Notes under the pieces: model-generated | What the model saw: the letters and a program-made list of their open reading frames with translations, nothing else | Told to the model about the DNA's origin: nothing | Database searches by the model: none | In this document: positions 1-12,707 of the stretch, piece by piece | Numbering within the stretch: the stretch's first letter is position 1 | How the letters are laid out: every line of letters begins with the position of its first letter | Made by a program: the position numbers and the translations under genes | Assembly (NCBI GenBank): GCA_017613055.1 | Contig: JAGAES010000148.1 | Span: 1-45,539, forward strand | Origin: Lachnospiraceae bacterium | GTDB taxonomy: Bacteria; Bacillota_A; Clostridia; Lachnospirales; Lachnospiraceae | DNA: 45,539 nucleotides | Direction: 5' to 3'

Positions 1-1
1 A

Positions 2-793
2 TCCACTTCCATGGCTTCCACCTGTGCATCCTGCATGTCCCTGATGGCAGCAGGTGTACCCATCAAGAAGATGGTTGCCGGGATTTCCTGTGGTCTTGTA
101 ACCGGCGATACCGATGATGATTACATCGTTTTGACTGATATCCAGGGTCTTGAGGACTTCTTCGGCGATATGGACTTCAAGGTAACCGGTACGACCGAGG
201 GTATTACCGCAATCCAGATGGATATTAAGATTCACGGTCTGACCCGTCCGATTGTGGAAGGTGCGATTGAACGCTGCCGTCAGGCAAGACTGTTCATCAT
301 GGACACCTGCATGAAGCCCGCCATTGCCGAGCCTCGTAAGGAAGTAAGCAAGTACGCTCCGAAGATTATCCAGATGACGATTGATCCGCAGAAGATCGGC
401 GACGTGGTCGGACAGAGAGGCAAGACGATCAACGCCATCATCGAGATGACGGGCGTTAAGATCGACATCAACGATGACGGCATGGTTTCGATCTGCGGTA
501 CCGATCCCGAGGCTATGGAGAAGGCCCGCAAGCTGATTGAAATCATCGTAACCGAGTTCGAAGAGGGCATGATTCTCGAGGGCAAGGTTGTCAGCATCAA
601 AGATTTCGGCGCATTCCTTGAATTTGCTCCGGGCAAGGAAGGAATGGTTCACATTTCCAAGATTGCAAAGCAGCGTATCAATCATGTCGAGGATGTTCTG
701 ACCCTCGGCGACGTTGTCAAGGTTGTATGCCTCGGCAAGGACAAGATGGGACGTCTCAGCTTCTCCATCAAGGATCTGAAAGAGAATCAATAG
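2..793 (+). CDS. pnp: Polyribonucleotide nucleotidyltransferase (PNPase), C-terminal part
   Basis: The open frame runs in from the left edge, so the first part of the gene is missing. What is visible is the end of the second RNase PH-like domain (the SMAS-C and AGVPIKKMVAGI stretches typical of PNPase), then a KH domain (VGQRGKTINAIIEMTG) and a C-terminal S1 domain (EGKVVSIKDFGAFLEF, EGMVHISKI). The family carries out phosphorolytic 3'-5' RNA decay and works as a trimer in the cytoplasm. The stop is followed by a good hairpin, so pnp appears to end its transcription unit here. Identification is secure; only the 5' boundary is unknown. Confidence 0.97.
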   Translation, partial: STSMASTCASCMSLMAAGVPIKKMVAGISCGLVTGDTDDDYIVLTDIQGLEDFFGDMDFKVTGTTEGITAIQMDIKIHGLTRPIVEGAIERCRQARLFIMDTCMKPAIAEPRKEVSKYAPKIIQMTIDPQKIGDVVGQRGKTINAIIEMTGVKIDINDDGMVSICGTDPEAMEKARKLIEIIVTEFEEGMILEGKVVSIKDFGAFLEFAPGKEGMVHISKIAKQRINHVEDVLTLGDVVKVVCLGKDKMGRLSFSIKDLKENQ

Positions 794-807
794 TTTTGAG
801 ATACGCG

Positions 808-850
808 GGTGCCATAAAACGGAATAACCTTCCTTTTTGTGGCACCTTTC
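808..850 (+). terminator. Rho-independent terminator after pnp
   Basis: A 12-bp stem with one T.G wobble (GGTGCCATAAAA at 808-819, TTTTGTGGCACC at 835-846) is followed by TTTCT. The T-tract is short, so some readthrough into the downstream lacZ gene is possible. Confidence 0.7.
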
Positions 851-890
851 TCAAAAAGGGGTTATAAGAATTACCATAGGGGGTGGATAA

Positions 891-3899
<3,009 letters not shown>

Positions 3900-3902
3900 T
3901 GA

Positions 3903-6125
3903 ATGAGCCGACTGTTTTATAAAACCGAAGCGGGACGGGACTGGAATAAAGCGCTTCCTGTCGGGAACGGCAGGCTGGGAGCGATGATTTTCGGCAATTC
4001 CGATTGCGAGCACCTGCAGTTAAACCAGGATTCCGTCTGGTACGGCGGTCCGATGAGCCGCGTGAATCAGGATGCGAAGGACCATCTGCCGGAAGTCCGT
4101 TCACTGATTCTTGCGGGCCGGATTTCCGAAGCGGAAGACCTGCTGCTTCATTGCTTTACGGCTACGCCGCAGAGTGAGCGCACATACGCGACGCTCGGGG
4201 ATTTAAACATCCGGTTTAAGAATATCAACGGGCCGGTGAGCGGCTACGAGCGGGAGCTCGACCTTGATTCGGCTGTTTTCCGGCTTAAGAAAACACATAA
4301 CGGCATCACATACCGGGAAGAGATTTTTGCGAGCAATCCGTCCGGGCTTTTGGTCATCCGGATTGCCGCCGATAAGGGCAATCCGTTCGATGCGGATGTT
4401 ACGTTCGGGCGCATGACATTTTACGACAGTTCGTTCCATGACGATTCGACGATCTATTCAATGGGTTCGATGGTCGGAGAGAATTACCGCTATGCTGCGG
4501 GACTGACTTCGATGCATACCGGCGGAACCGTCGAGTGTCAGGGCGAATATCTCGTGTGCAGGGGCGTCAAGGAACTGGTTCTTCTGTTCACGGCAACAAC
4601 GACATATTACGTTCCGGACCCGCTTTCGGAGGTGAAATTCCTATTGAGCTCCGGGCGGAACCGCGATTATCACGAGCTTTATTCCGAGCATGTAAAAGAT
4701 TACCGGGCACTGTTTTCAAGAGCGGAATTCGATTTTTCCTACGACAGCGAGATGGATTCGGTTCCGACCGATGACCGGCTTAAGCTTTTCTCGCCGGAGA
4801 GTCCCGATAACGGACTTGTTAAGACGTATTTTGATTTCGGACGTTATCTTTTGATTGCAAGTTCCCGCGAGGGTTCGCTTCCCGCGAATCTGCAGGGCAT
4901 CTGGAATCCGCATATGGACCCGCCGTGGGGCAGTAAGTATACAATCAATATTAATACCGAGATGAACTACTGGCCGGCGGAAATGTACGGACTCGGCTGC
5001 TGCCAGCTGCCGCTTTTCGATTTGATGCTTAAGATGAGCGAGACGGGGCAGAAGACCGCGCGCGACATGTACGGCTGCAGAGGCATCGTCGCGCACCACA
5101 ACACCGACATGTGGGGCGATACTGCGCCGCAGGATGCCTGGATTCCGGCAACCTACTGGGTGATGGGTATTGCGTGGCTCTGTACGCATATCTGGTCACA
5201 TTATCAATATTCCGGCGACACGGCTTTTCTCGAGAAGATGTACCCCGTAATGCGGGAATCGGTGCAGTTCTTCCATGATTTTCTGATCGAGAAGGACGAT
5301 ACCGTCATTCTCTGTCCGTCGCTTTCGCCGGAGAATACGTACCGGCTTCCAAGCGGAGAGGAAGGGCATCTGTGCTACAATTCCACAATGGACCTTGAGA
5401 TTCTCCGCGATCTGTTCACGGAATTTCTGAAGGCCGCCGAAATCCTTGAGGACGCCGATGCTGATTTCCTTGCGCGTACCAAAACGCTTCTTTGTAAGAT
5501 TCCGCCGATACGCGTCGGAAAATTCGGGCAGGTTATGGAATGGCCCGAGGATTATGAGGAATTGGAGCCCGGGCACCGGCATATTTCGCATCTTTATGCA
5601 TTGTATCCGTCCGATCAGATTCATGCCGACGATCCGGACAATACTTTATTCAACGCTGCCGGCGTGACGCTTCAGCGACGTCTTAAAAACGGCGGCGGCC
5701 ATACCGGCTGGAGCCGCGCATGGATTATGAATCTGTATGTCCGTCTTCGGAACGGAGAGAAGTTTTACGAGAATCTTGTTGCGCTTCTTAAGAGGAGCAC
5801 GTTAGAAAATCTTCTTGACAATCACCCGCCGTTTCAGATTGACGGGAATTTCGGCTCGATAGCGGCGCTCGGAGAAGCGTTCCTATATTCGAACGAATCA
5901 CGCGCCGTATTGCTTCCGGCTCTTCCGAAGGCTTTCTCGGACGGTTATTTCAAAGGGCTTTACGCAAAGGGCGGAGCCGTATATAACCTGTATGTAACAG
6001 GCGGAAGACTGTCGCATTTTACGGTACGGGCAGAGTATAAAGACTACGAAGCGGAAGCGGTCTACGAGGACCGCACCTTCACGGTTTCTTTGAAACAGGG
6101 CGAAGAAGCCGTTTATGAATTATAA
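3903..6125 (+). CDS. Alpha-L-fucosidase, glycoside hydrolase family 95
   Basis: The 740-residue protein has the GH95 pattern: an N-terminal beta domain opening with KALPVGNGRLGAMIFG, then an (alpha/alpha)6 barrel. Family catalytic residues are visible: Asn349 and Asn351 in YTININTEMNYW (the asparagine pair that activates water), Glu477 in CPSLSPENTY (acid) and Asp647 in FQIDGNFG. The family inverts and releases alpha-1,2-linked L-fucose, or L-galactose in some members, from galactose ends. No signal peptide is present, so it is probably cytoplasmic. It starts 3 nt after lacZ, and together they could strip Fuc-alpha-1,2-Gal-beta ends from imported oligosaccharides. The exact substrate (milk or mucin glycan, or xyloglucan) cannot be read from the sequence. 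Confidence 0.92.
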   Translation: MSRLFYKTEAGRDWNKALPVGNGRLGAMIFGNSDCEHLQLNQDSVWYGGPMSRVNQDAKDHLPEVRSLILAGRISEAEDLLLHCFTATPQSERTYATLGDLNIRFKNINGPVSGYERELDLDSAVFRLKKTHNGITYREEIFASNPSGLLVIRIAADKGNPFDADVTFGRMTFYDSSFHDDSTIYSMGSMVGENYRYAAGLTSMHTGGTVECQGEYLVCRGVKELVLLFTATTTYYVPDPLSEVKFLLSSGRNRDYHELYSEHVKDYRALFSRAEFDFSYDSEMDSVPTDDRLKLFSPESPDNGLVKTYFDFGRYLLIASSREGSLPANLQGIWNPHMDPPWGSKYTININTEMNYWPAEMYGLGCCQLPLFDLMLKMSETGQKTARDMYGCRGIVAHHNTDMWGDTAPQDAWIPATYWVMGIAWLCTHIWSHYQYSGDTAFLEKMYPVMRESVQFFHDFLIEKDDTVILCPSLSPENTYRLPSGEEGHLCYNSTMDLEILRDLFTEFLKAAEILEDADADFLARTKTLLCKIPPIRVGKFGQVMEWPEDYEELEPGHRHISHLYALYPSDQIHADDPDNTLFNAAGVTLQRRLKNGGGHTGWSRAWIMNLYVRLRNGEKFYENLVALLKRSTLENLLDNHPPFQIDGNFGSIAALGEAFLYSNESRAVLLPALPKAFSDGYFKGLYAKGGAVYNLYVTGGRLSHFTVRAEYKDYEAEAVYEDRTFTVSLKQGEEAVYEL

Positions 6126-6140
6126 ACCTGAGGTTAACGG

Positions 6141-6983
6141 ATGAACTTTTTTGAATTTCTGAAAATCCTGATTCTCGGCATTGCCGAAGGCATTACCGAG
6201 TTTCTTCCGATCAGCAGCACGGGCCACCTGCTTATTCTCGAGCAGCTGCTCCGTCCCGACTGCTTAAAGGATGCAGCCTTTTCGGAGCTGTTCACCGTGG
6301 CGGTTCAGCTCGGCGCGATTCTCGCGGTTATCTTAATCTACTTCAGGCAGCTCTGGCCGCTCGGAATGACCGAAGAGAAGCGGGTTATCGTCAAAGGACC
6401 TAAGGTTTATCTGTGGCTTAAGATTTTCATCGCCTGTATTCCCGCTGCCATAGCGGGACTCCTGTTCGATAACTTATTCGATCTGTTCTTCCACGGACGG
6501 CGAAGCATCGTAACCGTAATGATCACGTTAATCCTTTACGGTATCGTATTTCTCTTCATAGAGCGCTACAGCAGGGAGAATCCGCCGCGTTACAAGACGC
6601 TCGGATCGATTCCGATGAAGCTTGCCGTCTATATCGGCTGCTTCCAGATTCTCGCGATGATCCCCGGCACGTCCCGTTCGGGTATCACGATTATCGGCGC
6701 GATGCTTCTCGGCGCAAGCCGCGGCGTCGCGACGGAATTCACGTTTTTCCTCGAGATTCCGACGATTATCGGCGCATCCCTCTGGAAGCTCATCAAGTAC
6801 CGTTTCGATTTCGACGGCATGCAGTACGCGATTCTTCTCTGTGCGATGATCGTGGCATTTCTCGTCGCTTTCGCAACCGTCAACTGGATGATTGATTACG
6901 TGAAGAAACATGATTTCAAAGTCTTCGGCTGGTACCGGATCGGCCTCGGACTGTTTCTATTATTCATATTGCTGATTACATAA
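6141..6983 (+). CDS. uppP: Undecaprenyl-diphosphatase UppP/BacA
   Basis: This is a polytopic membrane protein of 280 residues. It shows both signature motifs: EGITEFLPISSTGH at residues 16-29 and PGTSRSG at 175-181. The family dephosphorylates undecaprenyl diphosphate to regenerate the lipid carrier for peptidoglycan export, and extra copies give bacitracin resistance. GAGGT upstream of the ATG supports the start. It begins 15 nt after the fucosidase gene. Functionally it fits the wall genes downstream better than the glycosidases upstream, so an unseen promoter inside the GH95 gene is possible. Confidence 0.97.
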   Translation: MNFFEFLKILILGIAEGITEFLPISSTGHLLILEQLLRPDCLKDAAFSELFTVAVQLGAILAVILIYFRQLWPLGMTEEKRVIVKGPKVYLWLKIFIACIPAAIAGLLFDNLFDLFFHGRRSIVTVMITLILYGIVFLFIERYSRENPPRYKTLGSIPMKLAVYIGCFQILAMIPGTSRSGITIIGAMLLGASRGVATEFTFFLEIPTIIGASLWKLIKYRFDFDGMQYAILLCAMIVAFLVAFATVNWMIDYVKKHDFKVFGWYRIGLGLFLLFILLIT

Positions 6984-7001
6984 AGGAATGAGGTGAGATG
7001 A

Positions 7002-9899
7002 ATGGCTAACAAGAATACGAAAGACAGCACGTCGAAGAAGTATCCCGGCTCGAAGTTTAACAATAAAGCCATTGAGAATGCCGAGAAGAACTCCGTCAAC
7101 GTGAACGTTGCACTCGATAAGAAGGGCTCCTCGACAAATGCCACGGAGGAATACCTTGAGGAGATGCGCAGAAAGAAGGAACTCGTTGACGATATTGTCA
7201 TTATCATCACGATTCTTGTTGCAATTCTGCTACTGCTGAGTCTGTTCAATCTGTGCGGCTCCATCGGTAACGTGTTCAAGGGCATTATGAATGCTTTCTT
7301 CGGAAAAGCCATGTCATTTGTCTTCCCGTTCGCTCTTGTGTTCTTTGTGTTCTTTACAAGGTCCAACAAGGGAAATCCGGTTGCGACGCGGAAATCGATT
7401 TATTTCTGGACGTTAATCTGTCTCGTGTGCGGCATTATCAATACCGCAACCGGCGATGCCGAACATTTTGAGTTTAAGTTCCGGCATATGGGCAGTTCGT
7501 TCAAGGCGCTTGTCAATAATGACGGCGGTCTGATCGGTGAGATTCTTTCGTGTCCGCTTGTGCATTTCTTTAACAAGGCCGCCACAATTCTGATCTTCTG
7601 TACGCTGATTCTGATTTGCATCATACTGATTACCGGCAAGGCAGTCATTCATGCAATCCGCAAGAAGCGTGCCGAACAGCGCGCAATCATGCGGCAGATC
7701 CGTGAAGAGGAACGCGAGGAAGAAGAACGGCGTCAGGCGGCGGAAGCGCAGCGCGCCAAATCCGCATCGAACTTCAACGAATACCGCCAGATGAGCCTTG
7801 ACGAAATTCAGGAAGAGAACCGCCGCAAGAAGCTTGTCATGGTGAACATCGACACGCCGAACGCGCCGGAAGGCAACGGCTACGAATTCCCGAGACCAAC
7901 GAAGAAGAAACCGGGCATTATCGAGCGCTTAAAGGGTTACGGAAAGAAAGAGCCGGAGAACAAAAAGCCGCATAACGCTCCCGATATTGCAAATTATCAG
8001 CCGATTATCAGTAACACCGCGCCGGTTCCCGCCTACCAGTCCGAGATGGACCGGAAGTTCAGCACGCCTGTTACTCCGGCCCCCGAAACGGATATCCAAA
8101 ACAGCGCTTCTTACGAACGGGATGCGTCCGGAATTCCCGAGATACACGGACAGAATCTGATTCCGTTCCCGGGAGTTACCGAAGAGCCCGAACCGATCGG
8201 AGAATACATTCCTCCGGAAGAGGAGACCTATTATAATCAAAAGCCCGCGGAGGAAACCGCTTTTTCTGATATCACCGGGCAATCTCCGAATACGGAGACG
8301 GCTTCCGTGCAGAAGTCAACCGCAAAGAAGGTTACAATTAATCCGGATGATGCGGAAACCGATATCGGACCGGTTGACGAGAGCACCGAGAAGCCTTACG
8401 TTTTCCCGCGTATCGAGCTGTTAAAGAAGCCCGACCGGAACCAGCAGGCGATGTCGCCTCTTGAACTCCGTGATACCGCATTAAAGCTTGAGAATACGCT
8501 TCACAGCTTCGGCGTCAGCGTTACCGTAACGAATTATACGAGCGGTCCGAACGTAACCCGCTACGAGCTGCAGCCCGAGATCGGAACGAAAGTATCGCGT
8601 ATTACCGCACTTGCAGACGATATCAAACTGAATCTGGCCGCCGAAGACATCCGTATCGAAGCGCCGATTCCCGGAAAGAGCGCAGTCGGCATCGAAGTTC
8701 CGAATACAAAGGGTTCCACCGTTTATATCCGTTCTCTTTTGGAATCCGATAAGTTCAAAAACAGCCACGGAAAGATTGATTTTGCAGTCGGTAAGGATAT
8801 CGAAGGCAACGCAGTTGTCGCCGATATCGCGAAGATGCCGCACGTATTGATTGCCGGCGCGACCGGTTCCGGTAAATCCGTCTGCATCAATACGATTATT
8901 ATCAGCATCCTGTATAAATACAGCCCGAACGACGTCCGCATGATCATGATTGACCCGAAGGTCGTTGAATTAAGCGTATATAACGACATTCCGCACCTTC
9001 TGATTCCGGTCGTCACCGACCCGAAGAAGGCCTACGGCGCATTGAACTGGGCCGTCATGGAAATGATGAACCGTTACAAATGGTTCGCGGAACTCGAAGT
9101 AAGGGATATCGAAGGCTACAACGAGAAGATCCGGGTAAGCCAAACGCCGCTTCTTGACAACGAAGGCAACACCCGTAAGGAACTTCCTCAGATTCTGATT
9201 ATTGTCGATGAGATGGCGGATCTGATGATGGTTTCGCCGGGTGAAGTAGAAGAGGCAATATGCCGTCTTGCACAGCTTGCAAGAGCTGCCGGAATCCATC
9301 TGGTGCTCGCGACACAGCGTCCTACGGTCAACGTTATTACGGGATTAATTAAGGCAAATGTGCCGTCCCGCATCGCATTTTCCGTAGCAAGCGCTACCGA
9401 TTCGAGAACCATTCTCGATCAGGTCGGTGCCGATAAGCTTCTCGGCAAGGGCGACATGCTGTTCTTCCCGAGCGGCATTCCGAAGCCCGTCCGCGTGCAG
9501 GGTGCGTTCGTTTCGGACGCCGAGGTTAAGGCCGTTGTCGAAGAAATCAAGAAGAAGAAAGGAAACCGTGTTTCCTATAACGAGAATATTTCCGCGCAGA
9601 TTGACAAGGCTTCCCAGGAGACCGGAAAGAAGAGTGCCGGAAGCTTCAACGATGCTTCTTCCGGCGAATCCGACCACGACGAGTATTTTGCCGAAGCCGG
9701 ACGGTTTATTATCGAGAAGGATAAGGCAAGCATCGGCCTTCTGCAGCGCATGTACAAGATCGGTTTTAACCGTGCTGCGCGTATTATGGACCAGCTTGCG
9801 GACGCCGGCGTTGTCGGTCCCGAAGAGGGCACGAAGCCCCGTACGATTTTGATGACTTTAGAGCAGTTTGAGAATTATCTCGAACAGAACGGCGGTTGA
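7002..9899 (+). CDS. FtsK/SpoIIIE-family DNA translocase
   Basis: The 965-residue protein has hydrophobic membrane segments between residues about 60 and 215, a long charged and proline-rich linker to about 460, and a motor domain. Walker A is GATGSGKS (Lys625) and Walker B is ILIIVDEMADLMM. The C-terminus carries the winged-helix gamma domain (FIIEKDKASIGLLQRMYKIG) that reads oriented DNA signals in this family. The family pumps chromosomal DNA through the division or sporulation septum and can activate Xer recombination. The start is the ATG at 7002; an ATG 4 nt upstream opens only a three-codon frame. It cannot be told from sequence alone whether this is the vegetative or the sporulation paralogue. 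Confidence 0.95.
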   Translation: MANKNTKDSTSKKYPGSKFNNKAIENAEKNSVNVNVALDKKGSSTNATEEYLEEMRRKKELVDDIVIIITILVAILLLLSLFNLCGSIGNVFKGIMNAFFGKAMSFVFPFALVFFVFFTRSNKGNPVATRKSIYFWTLICLVCGIINTATGDAEHFEFKFRHMGSSFKALVNNDGGLIGEILSCPLVHFFNKAATILIFCTLILICIILITGKAVIHAIRKKRAEQRAIMRQIREEEREEEERRQAAEAQRAKSASNFNEYRQMSLDEIQEENRRKKLVMVNIDTPNAPEGNGYEFPRPTKKKPGIIERLKGYGKKEPENKKPHNAPDIANYQPIISNTAPVPAYQSEMDRKFSTPVTPAPETDIQNSASYERDASGIPEIHGQNLIPFPGVTEEPEPIGEYIPPEEETYYNQKPAEETAFSDITGQSPNTETASVQKSTAKKVTINPDDAETDIGPVDESTEKPYVFPRIELLKKPDRNQQAMSPLELRDTALKLENTLHSFGVSVTVTNYTSGPNVTRYELQPEIGTKVSRITALADDIKLNLAAEDIRIEAPIPGKSAVGIEVPNTKGSTVYIRSLLESDKFKNSHGKIDFAVGKDIEGNAVVADIAKMPHVLIAGATGSGKSVCINTIIISILYKYSPNDVRMIMIDPKVVELSVYNDIPHLLIPVVTDPKKAYGALNWAVMEMMNRYKWFAELEVRDIEGYNEKIRVSQTPLLDNEGNTRKELPQILIIVDEMADLMMVSPGEVEEAICRLAQLARAAGIHLVLATQRPTVNVITGLIKANVPSRIAFSVASATDSRTILDQVGADKLLGKGDMLFFPSGIPKPVRVQGAFVSDAEVKAVVEEIKKKKGNRVSYNENISAQIDKASQETGKKSAGSFNDASSGESDHDEYFAEAGRFIIEKDKASIGLLQRMYKIGFNRAARIMDQLADAGVVGPEEGTKPRTILMTLEQFENYLEQNGG

Positions 9900-9918
9900 A
9901 CCGCGGAAAGGAGCCGGA

Positions 9919-11760
9919 ATGGGAATCATTCATGTGTTAAGCCCGGATACCGTTAACCGTATCGCGGCCGGTGAAGTGATTGAACGGCCGGCTTCCATTG
10001 TAAAGGAACTTGTCGAGAATTCCCTCGACGCAGGGGCTTCTTCCGTAACCGTGGACGTGCAGAACGGCGGTATTTCGTTTCTTCGGATTACCGATAACGG
10101 CTGCGGCATCGAAAGGGAGGATATTCCGACTGCTTTTCTCCGTCACGCTACGAGCAAAATCCGCGAAGAATCCGACCTGCTTTCAATCCGAAGCCTCGGG
10201 TTCCGCGGGGAGGCGCTTGCAAGCATCGCAAGCGTTTCGAAAGTTGAACTGTTGACCAAAAGGAAAGAGGATTTTCTCGGGAACCGCTATGTGATCGAAG
10301 GCGGAGAGGAGAAAACGTTTGAAGACGCAGGCTGTCCCGACGGAACGACGTTTTTCATCAGAGATCTGTTCTATAACGTTCCCGCAAGACGGAAGTTTTT
10401 AAAATCCGCCGTTACCGAGGCGGGTTATATCAGTGAAACGATGAACCGTTTCGCCGTTTCAAGAAGCGACGTTTCGTTTACGCTTATGATTCAGGGACGC
10501 GCGGTGCTTCATACATCCGGCAACGGACACCAAAAAGACGCAATCTATTCGGTATTCGGAAGGGAAGTCGCCGACAATCTGATTCCGATTCATTACCGTT
10601 CCGGACGTCTTTCGATATCCGGCTTCATCGGTAAATCCCTCATAAGCCGCGGAAACCGCAGCTACGAGATGTATTTTGTAAACGGACGTTATGTTCGCTC
10701 GAATCTGATTTGCAAGGCCATCGAAGACGCCTATGCGCCTTACATGATGCAGCATAAGTATCCGTTTACGGCTTTGCTTTTTGAGATGAATCCGGACGAA
10801 CTCGACGTCAATATTCATCCGACGAAGACCGATGTGCGGTTCTCCGAACAGGAAGCGGTCTGCGATGAAATCCGAAAAGCCCTTTCCGAAGCGCTTCACA
10901 GCTCGGTTTTAATACCGGACGCCGGAAGAGAAGAGGAAGAGAAAATCCTCCCGGAACGTCCTCCCGAAATCTTCGAAACGAAGCGGATGGAAGCAGAAAA
11001 GCCGAAGCAGATTTCGTTCTTTTACGAAGAACCGAAGCCGGCTGCGGTGACGGTTGTCAAAGAGCCTGCCGGTGTCACATTTGCCGGAGAAGAAACGTCT
11101 TTAGAACAGGCTTCCGAAGTTACGGAACCGGTTAATAATCTGACAGAAGATGCCGATGAGGATTTTGTGAAGTTAAGAAAATCCGTTGATTTCCGGATTA
11201 TCGGACAGGTTTTCAAAACCTACTGGATTATCGAAACCGAAGGGAAAATGTACATCATCGACCAGCATGCCGCGCATGAGAAAATTAACTACGAACGGCT
11301 TGTTAAAGCATTCGAATCCGGCGAAAACTGTTCGCAGATGATCTATCCGAGCATCATCCTTCCGCTTTCGATAAGGGAAGAGCAGGTGCTTACGGAATAC
11401 ATGGATATCTTCCGAAAAGCCGGCTTTTCGATTCAGCATTTCGGCGGCAGGGATTATCAGATCAGCGCGGTTCCGGCAGCATTGTACCGTATGGATGCAA
11501 GGGATTATTTTCTTGCGATTCTCGACTCGCTTTCGGAAAGCGGGACAGGGTTTACGCCCGAGCGCGTATTCGAAACGATGGCTTCGATGTCCTGTAAGGC
11601 AGCTATCAAAGGAAACCAGACGATTTCCGAGCTCGAGGCAAGACATCTGTTTGAAGAGCTGCTTTCTTTAGACAATCCGTTCCATTGCCCGCACGGACGG
11701 CCTACAATCATTTCGATGACAGAATACGAAATGGAAAAGAAGTTTAAACGAATTGTATGA
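9919..11760 (+). CDS. mutL: DNA mismatch repair protein MutL, endonuclease type
   Basis: The GHKL ATPase domain is complete: LVENSLDAGA (Glu33), DNGCGI, ATSKI and GFRGEALASI. After a low-complexity linker the C-terminal dimerisation domain carries the metal-binding endonuclease motif DQHA-x2-E-x4-E (Asp448 to Glu459), then SCKAAIKGNQ and CPHGRPT. This is a nicking MutL of the kind found in bacteria without MutH. The start at 9919 is chosen because AAAGGAG precedes it and the family begins with ...VIAAGEVIERP close to the N-terminus; the open frame extends upstream into ftsK. mutS is not in the window. The stop overlaps the miaA start (ATGA). Confidence 0.97.
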   Translation: MGIIHVLSPDTVNRIAAGEVIERPASIVKELVENSLDAGASSVTVDVQNGGISFLRITDNGCGIEREDIPTAFLRHATSKIREESDLLSIRSLGFRGEALASIASVSKVELLTKRKEDFLGNRYVIEGGEEKTFEDAGCPDGTTFFIRDLFYNVPARRKFLKSAVTEAGYISETMNRFAVSRSDVSFTLMIQGRAVLHTSGNGHQKDAIYSVFGREVADNLIPIHYRSGRLSISGFIGKSLISRGNRSYEMYFVNGRYVRSNLICKAIEDAYAPYMMQHKYPFTALLFEMNPDELDVNIHPTKTDVRFSEQEAVCDEIRKALSEALHSSVLIPDAGREEEEKILPERPPEIFETKRMEAEKPKQISFFYEEPKPAAVTVVKEPAGVTFAGEETSLEQASEVTEPVNNLTEDADEDFVKLRKSVDFRIIGQVFKTYWIIETEGKMYIIDQHAAHEKINYERLVKAFESGENCSQMIYPSIILPLSIREEQVLTEYMDIFRKAGFSIQHFGGRDYQISAVPAALYRMDARDYFLAILDSLSESGTGFTPERVFETMASMSCKAAIKGNQTISELEARHLFEELLSLDNPFHCPHGRPTIISMTEYEMEKKFKRIV

Positions 11761-12707
11761 GTAATAAAAAACAACCGCTTATCGTCCTTTCCGGCCCGAC
11801 TTCGGCAGGAAAAACCGCACTTTCGATCCGCCTCGCGAAAAGAATCGGCGGAGAAATCATCAGCGCGGATTCGATGCAGGTATACCGCCATATGGATATC
11901 GGAACGGCGAAGATCAAGCCCGCCGAAACGGAAGGCGTTCCGCATTATCTGATTGACTGCCTGACTCCCGATCGGGAATTCAACGTATCCGTATTCCGCG
12001 ATATGGCGGAGCATGCCATAGAGACTATTCAGGCAAACGGTCATATACCGATTGTCGCCGGCGGAACCGGTTTTTACATCCAGGCTTTGTTAAAGGGCGT
12101 TTCCTTCGACGAAGAGGACCGCTCGGACGGATACCGGCATATGCTTGAGCAGATTTCCGCGGAGCCTGACGGCGAAGAGAAACTGTTTTCGATGCTTCAT
12201 GAGGTTGATCCGGAATCGTGCAGAACCATTCCGAAACAGAATAAGAAGCGGGTTATCCGCGCGCTTGAATTTGCGCACTGTCACGGGTTTCCGATTTCAG
12301 TGCATAACAAAGAAAGCGCCGCATCAAAGCCCAGATACAATTACGCTTATTTTGTCCTTACGAAGGACCGGGAAGAGCTCTACTTAGGCATAAACCGCCG
12401 CGTGGACGAGATGATGAAGGCGGGGCTTCTTACGGAAGTAAAGGAACTGGTCCGCCTCGGTTACGGGGACTGTACCGTTGCGATGCAGGGGCTTGGTTAT
12501 AAGCAGCTTCTGATGCATCTTCGCGGGGAGTGTACTTTAGAGGAAGCGGTTGATCGGATTAAGCAGGAGACGAGGCATTTTGCGAAGCGGCAGATGACCT
12601 GGTTCCGGCGGGAGAAAGACGTAATATTTTATAACAGGAGCAATCTTTCGGAGGATGAAATCCTTGAAGATATGCTTAAGATTTTGAAGGAGAAAGCAAT
12701 TGTTTGA
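11757..12707 (+). CDS. miaA: tRNA dimethylallyltransferase MiaA
   Basis: The 316-residue protein begins with the P-loop SGPTSAGKTA (Lys19), followed by DSMQVYRHMDIGTAK and VPHYLIDCLTPDREFNVSVF, all typical of MiaA. The enzyme adds a dimethylallyl group to A37 of tRNAs that read codons starting with U. Its start overlaps the mutL stop by 4 nt, and its end overlaps the next gene by 8 nt, so the three are translationally coupled. The mutL-miaA adjacency is common in bacteria. Confidence 0.97.
   Translation: MSNKKQPLIVLSGPTSAGKTALSIRLAKRIGGEIISADSMQVYRHMDIGTAKIKPAETEGVPHYLIDCLTPDREFNVSVFRDMAEHAIETIQANGHIPIVAGGTGFYIQALLKGVSFDEEDRSDGYRHMLEQISAEPDGEEKLFSMLHEVDPESCRTIPKQNKKRVIRALEFAHCHGFPISVHNKESAASKPRYNYAYFVLTKDREELYLGINRRVDEMMKAGLLTEVKELVRLGYGDCTVAMQGLGYKQLLMHLRGECTLEEAVDRIKQETRHFAKRQMTWFRREKDVIFYNRSNLSEDEILEDMLKILKEKAIV

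Noticed and set aside
863..868. TATAAG before lacZ as a dedicated promoter.
   Set aside because: No -35 at acceptable spacing; the position also overlaps the end of the terminator region. A lacZ promoter remains unidentified.
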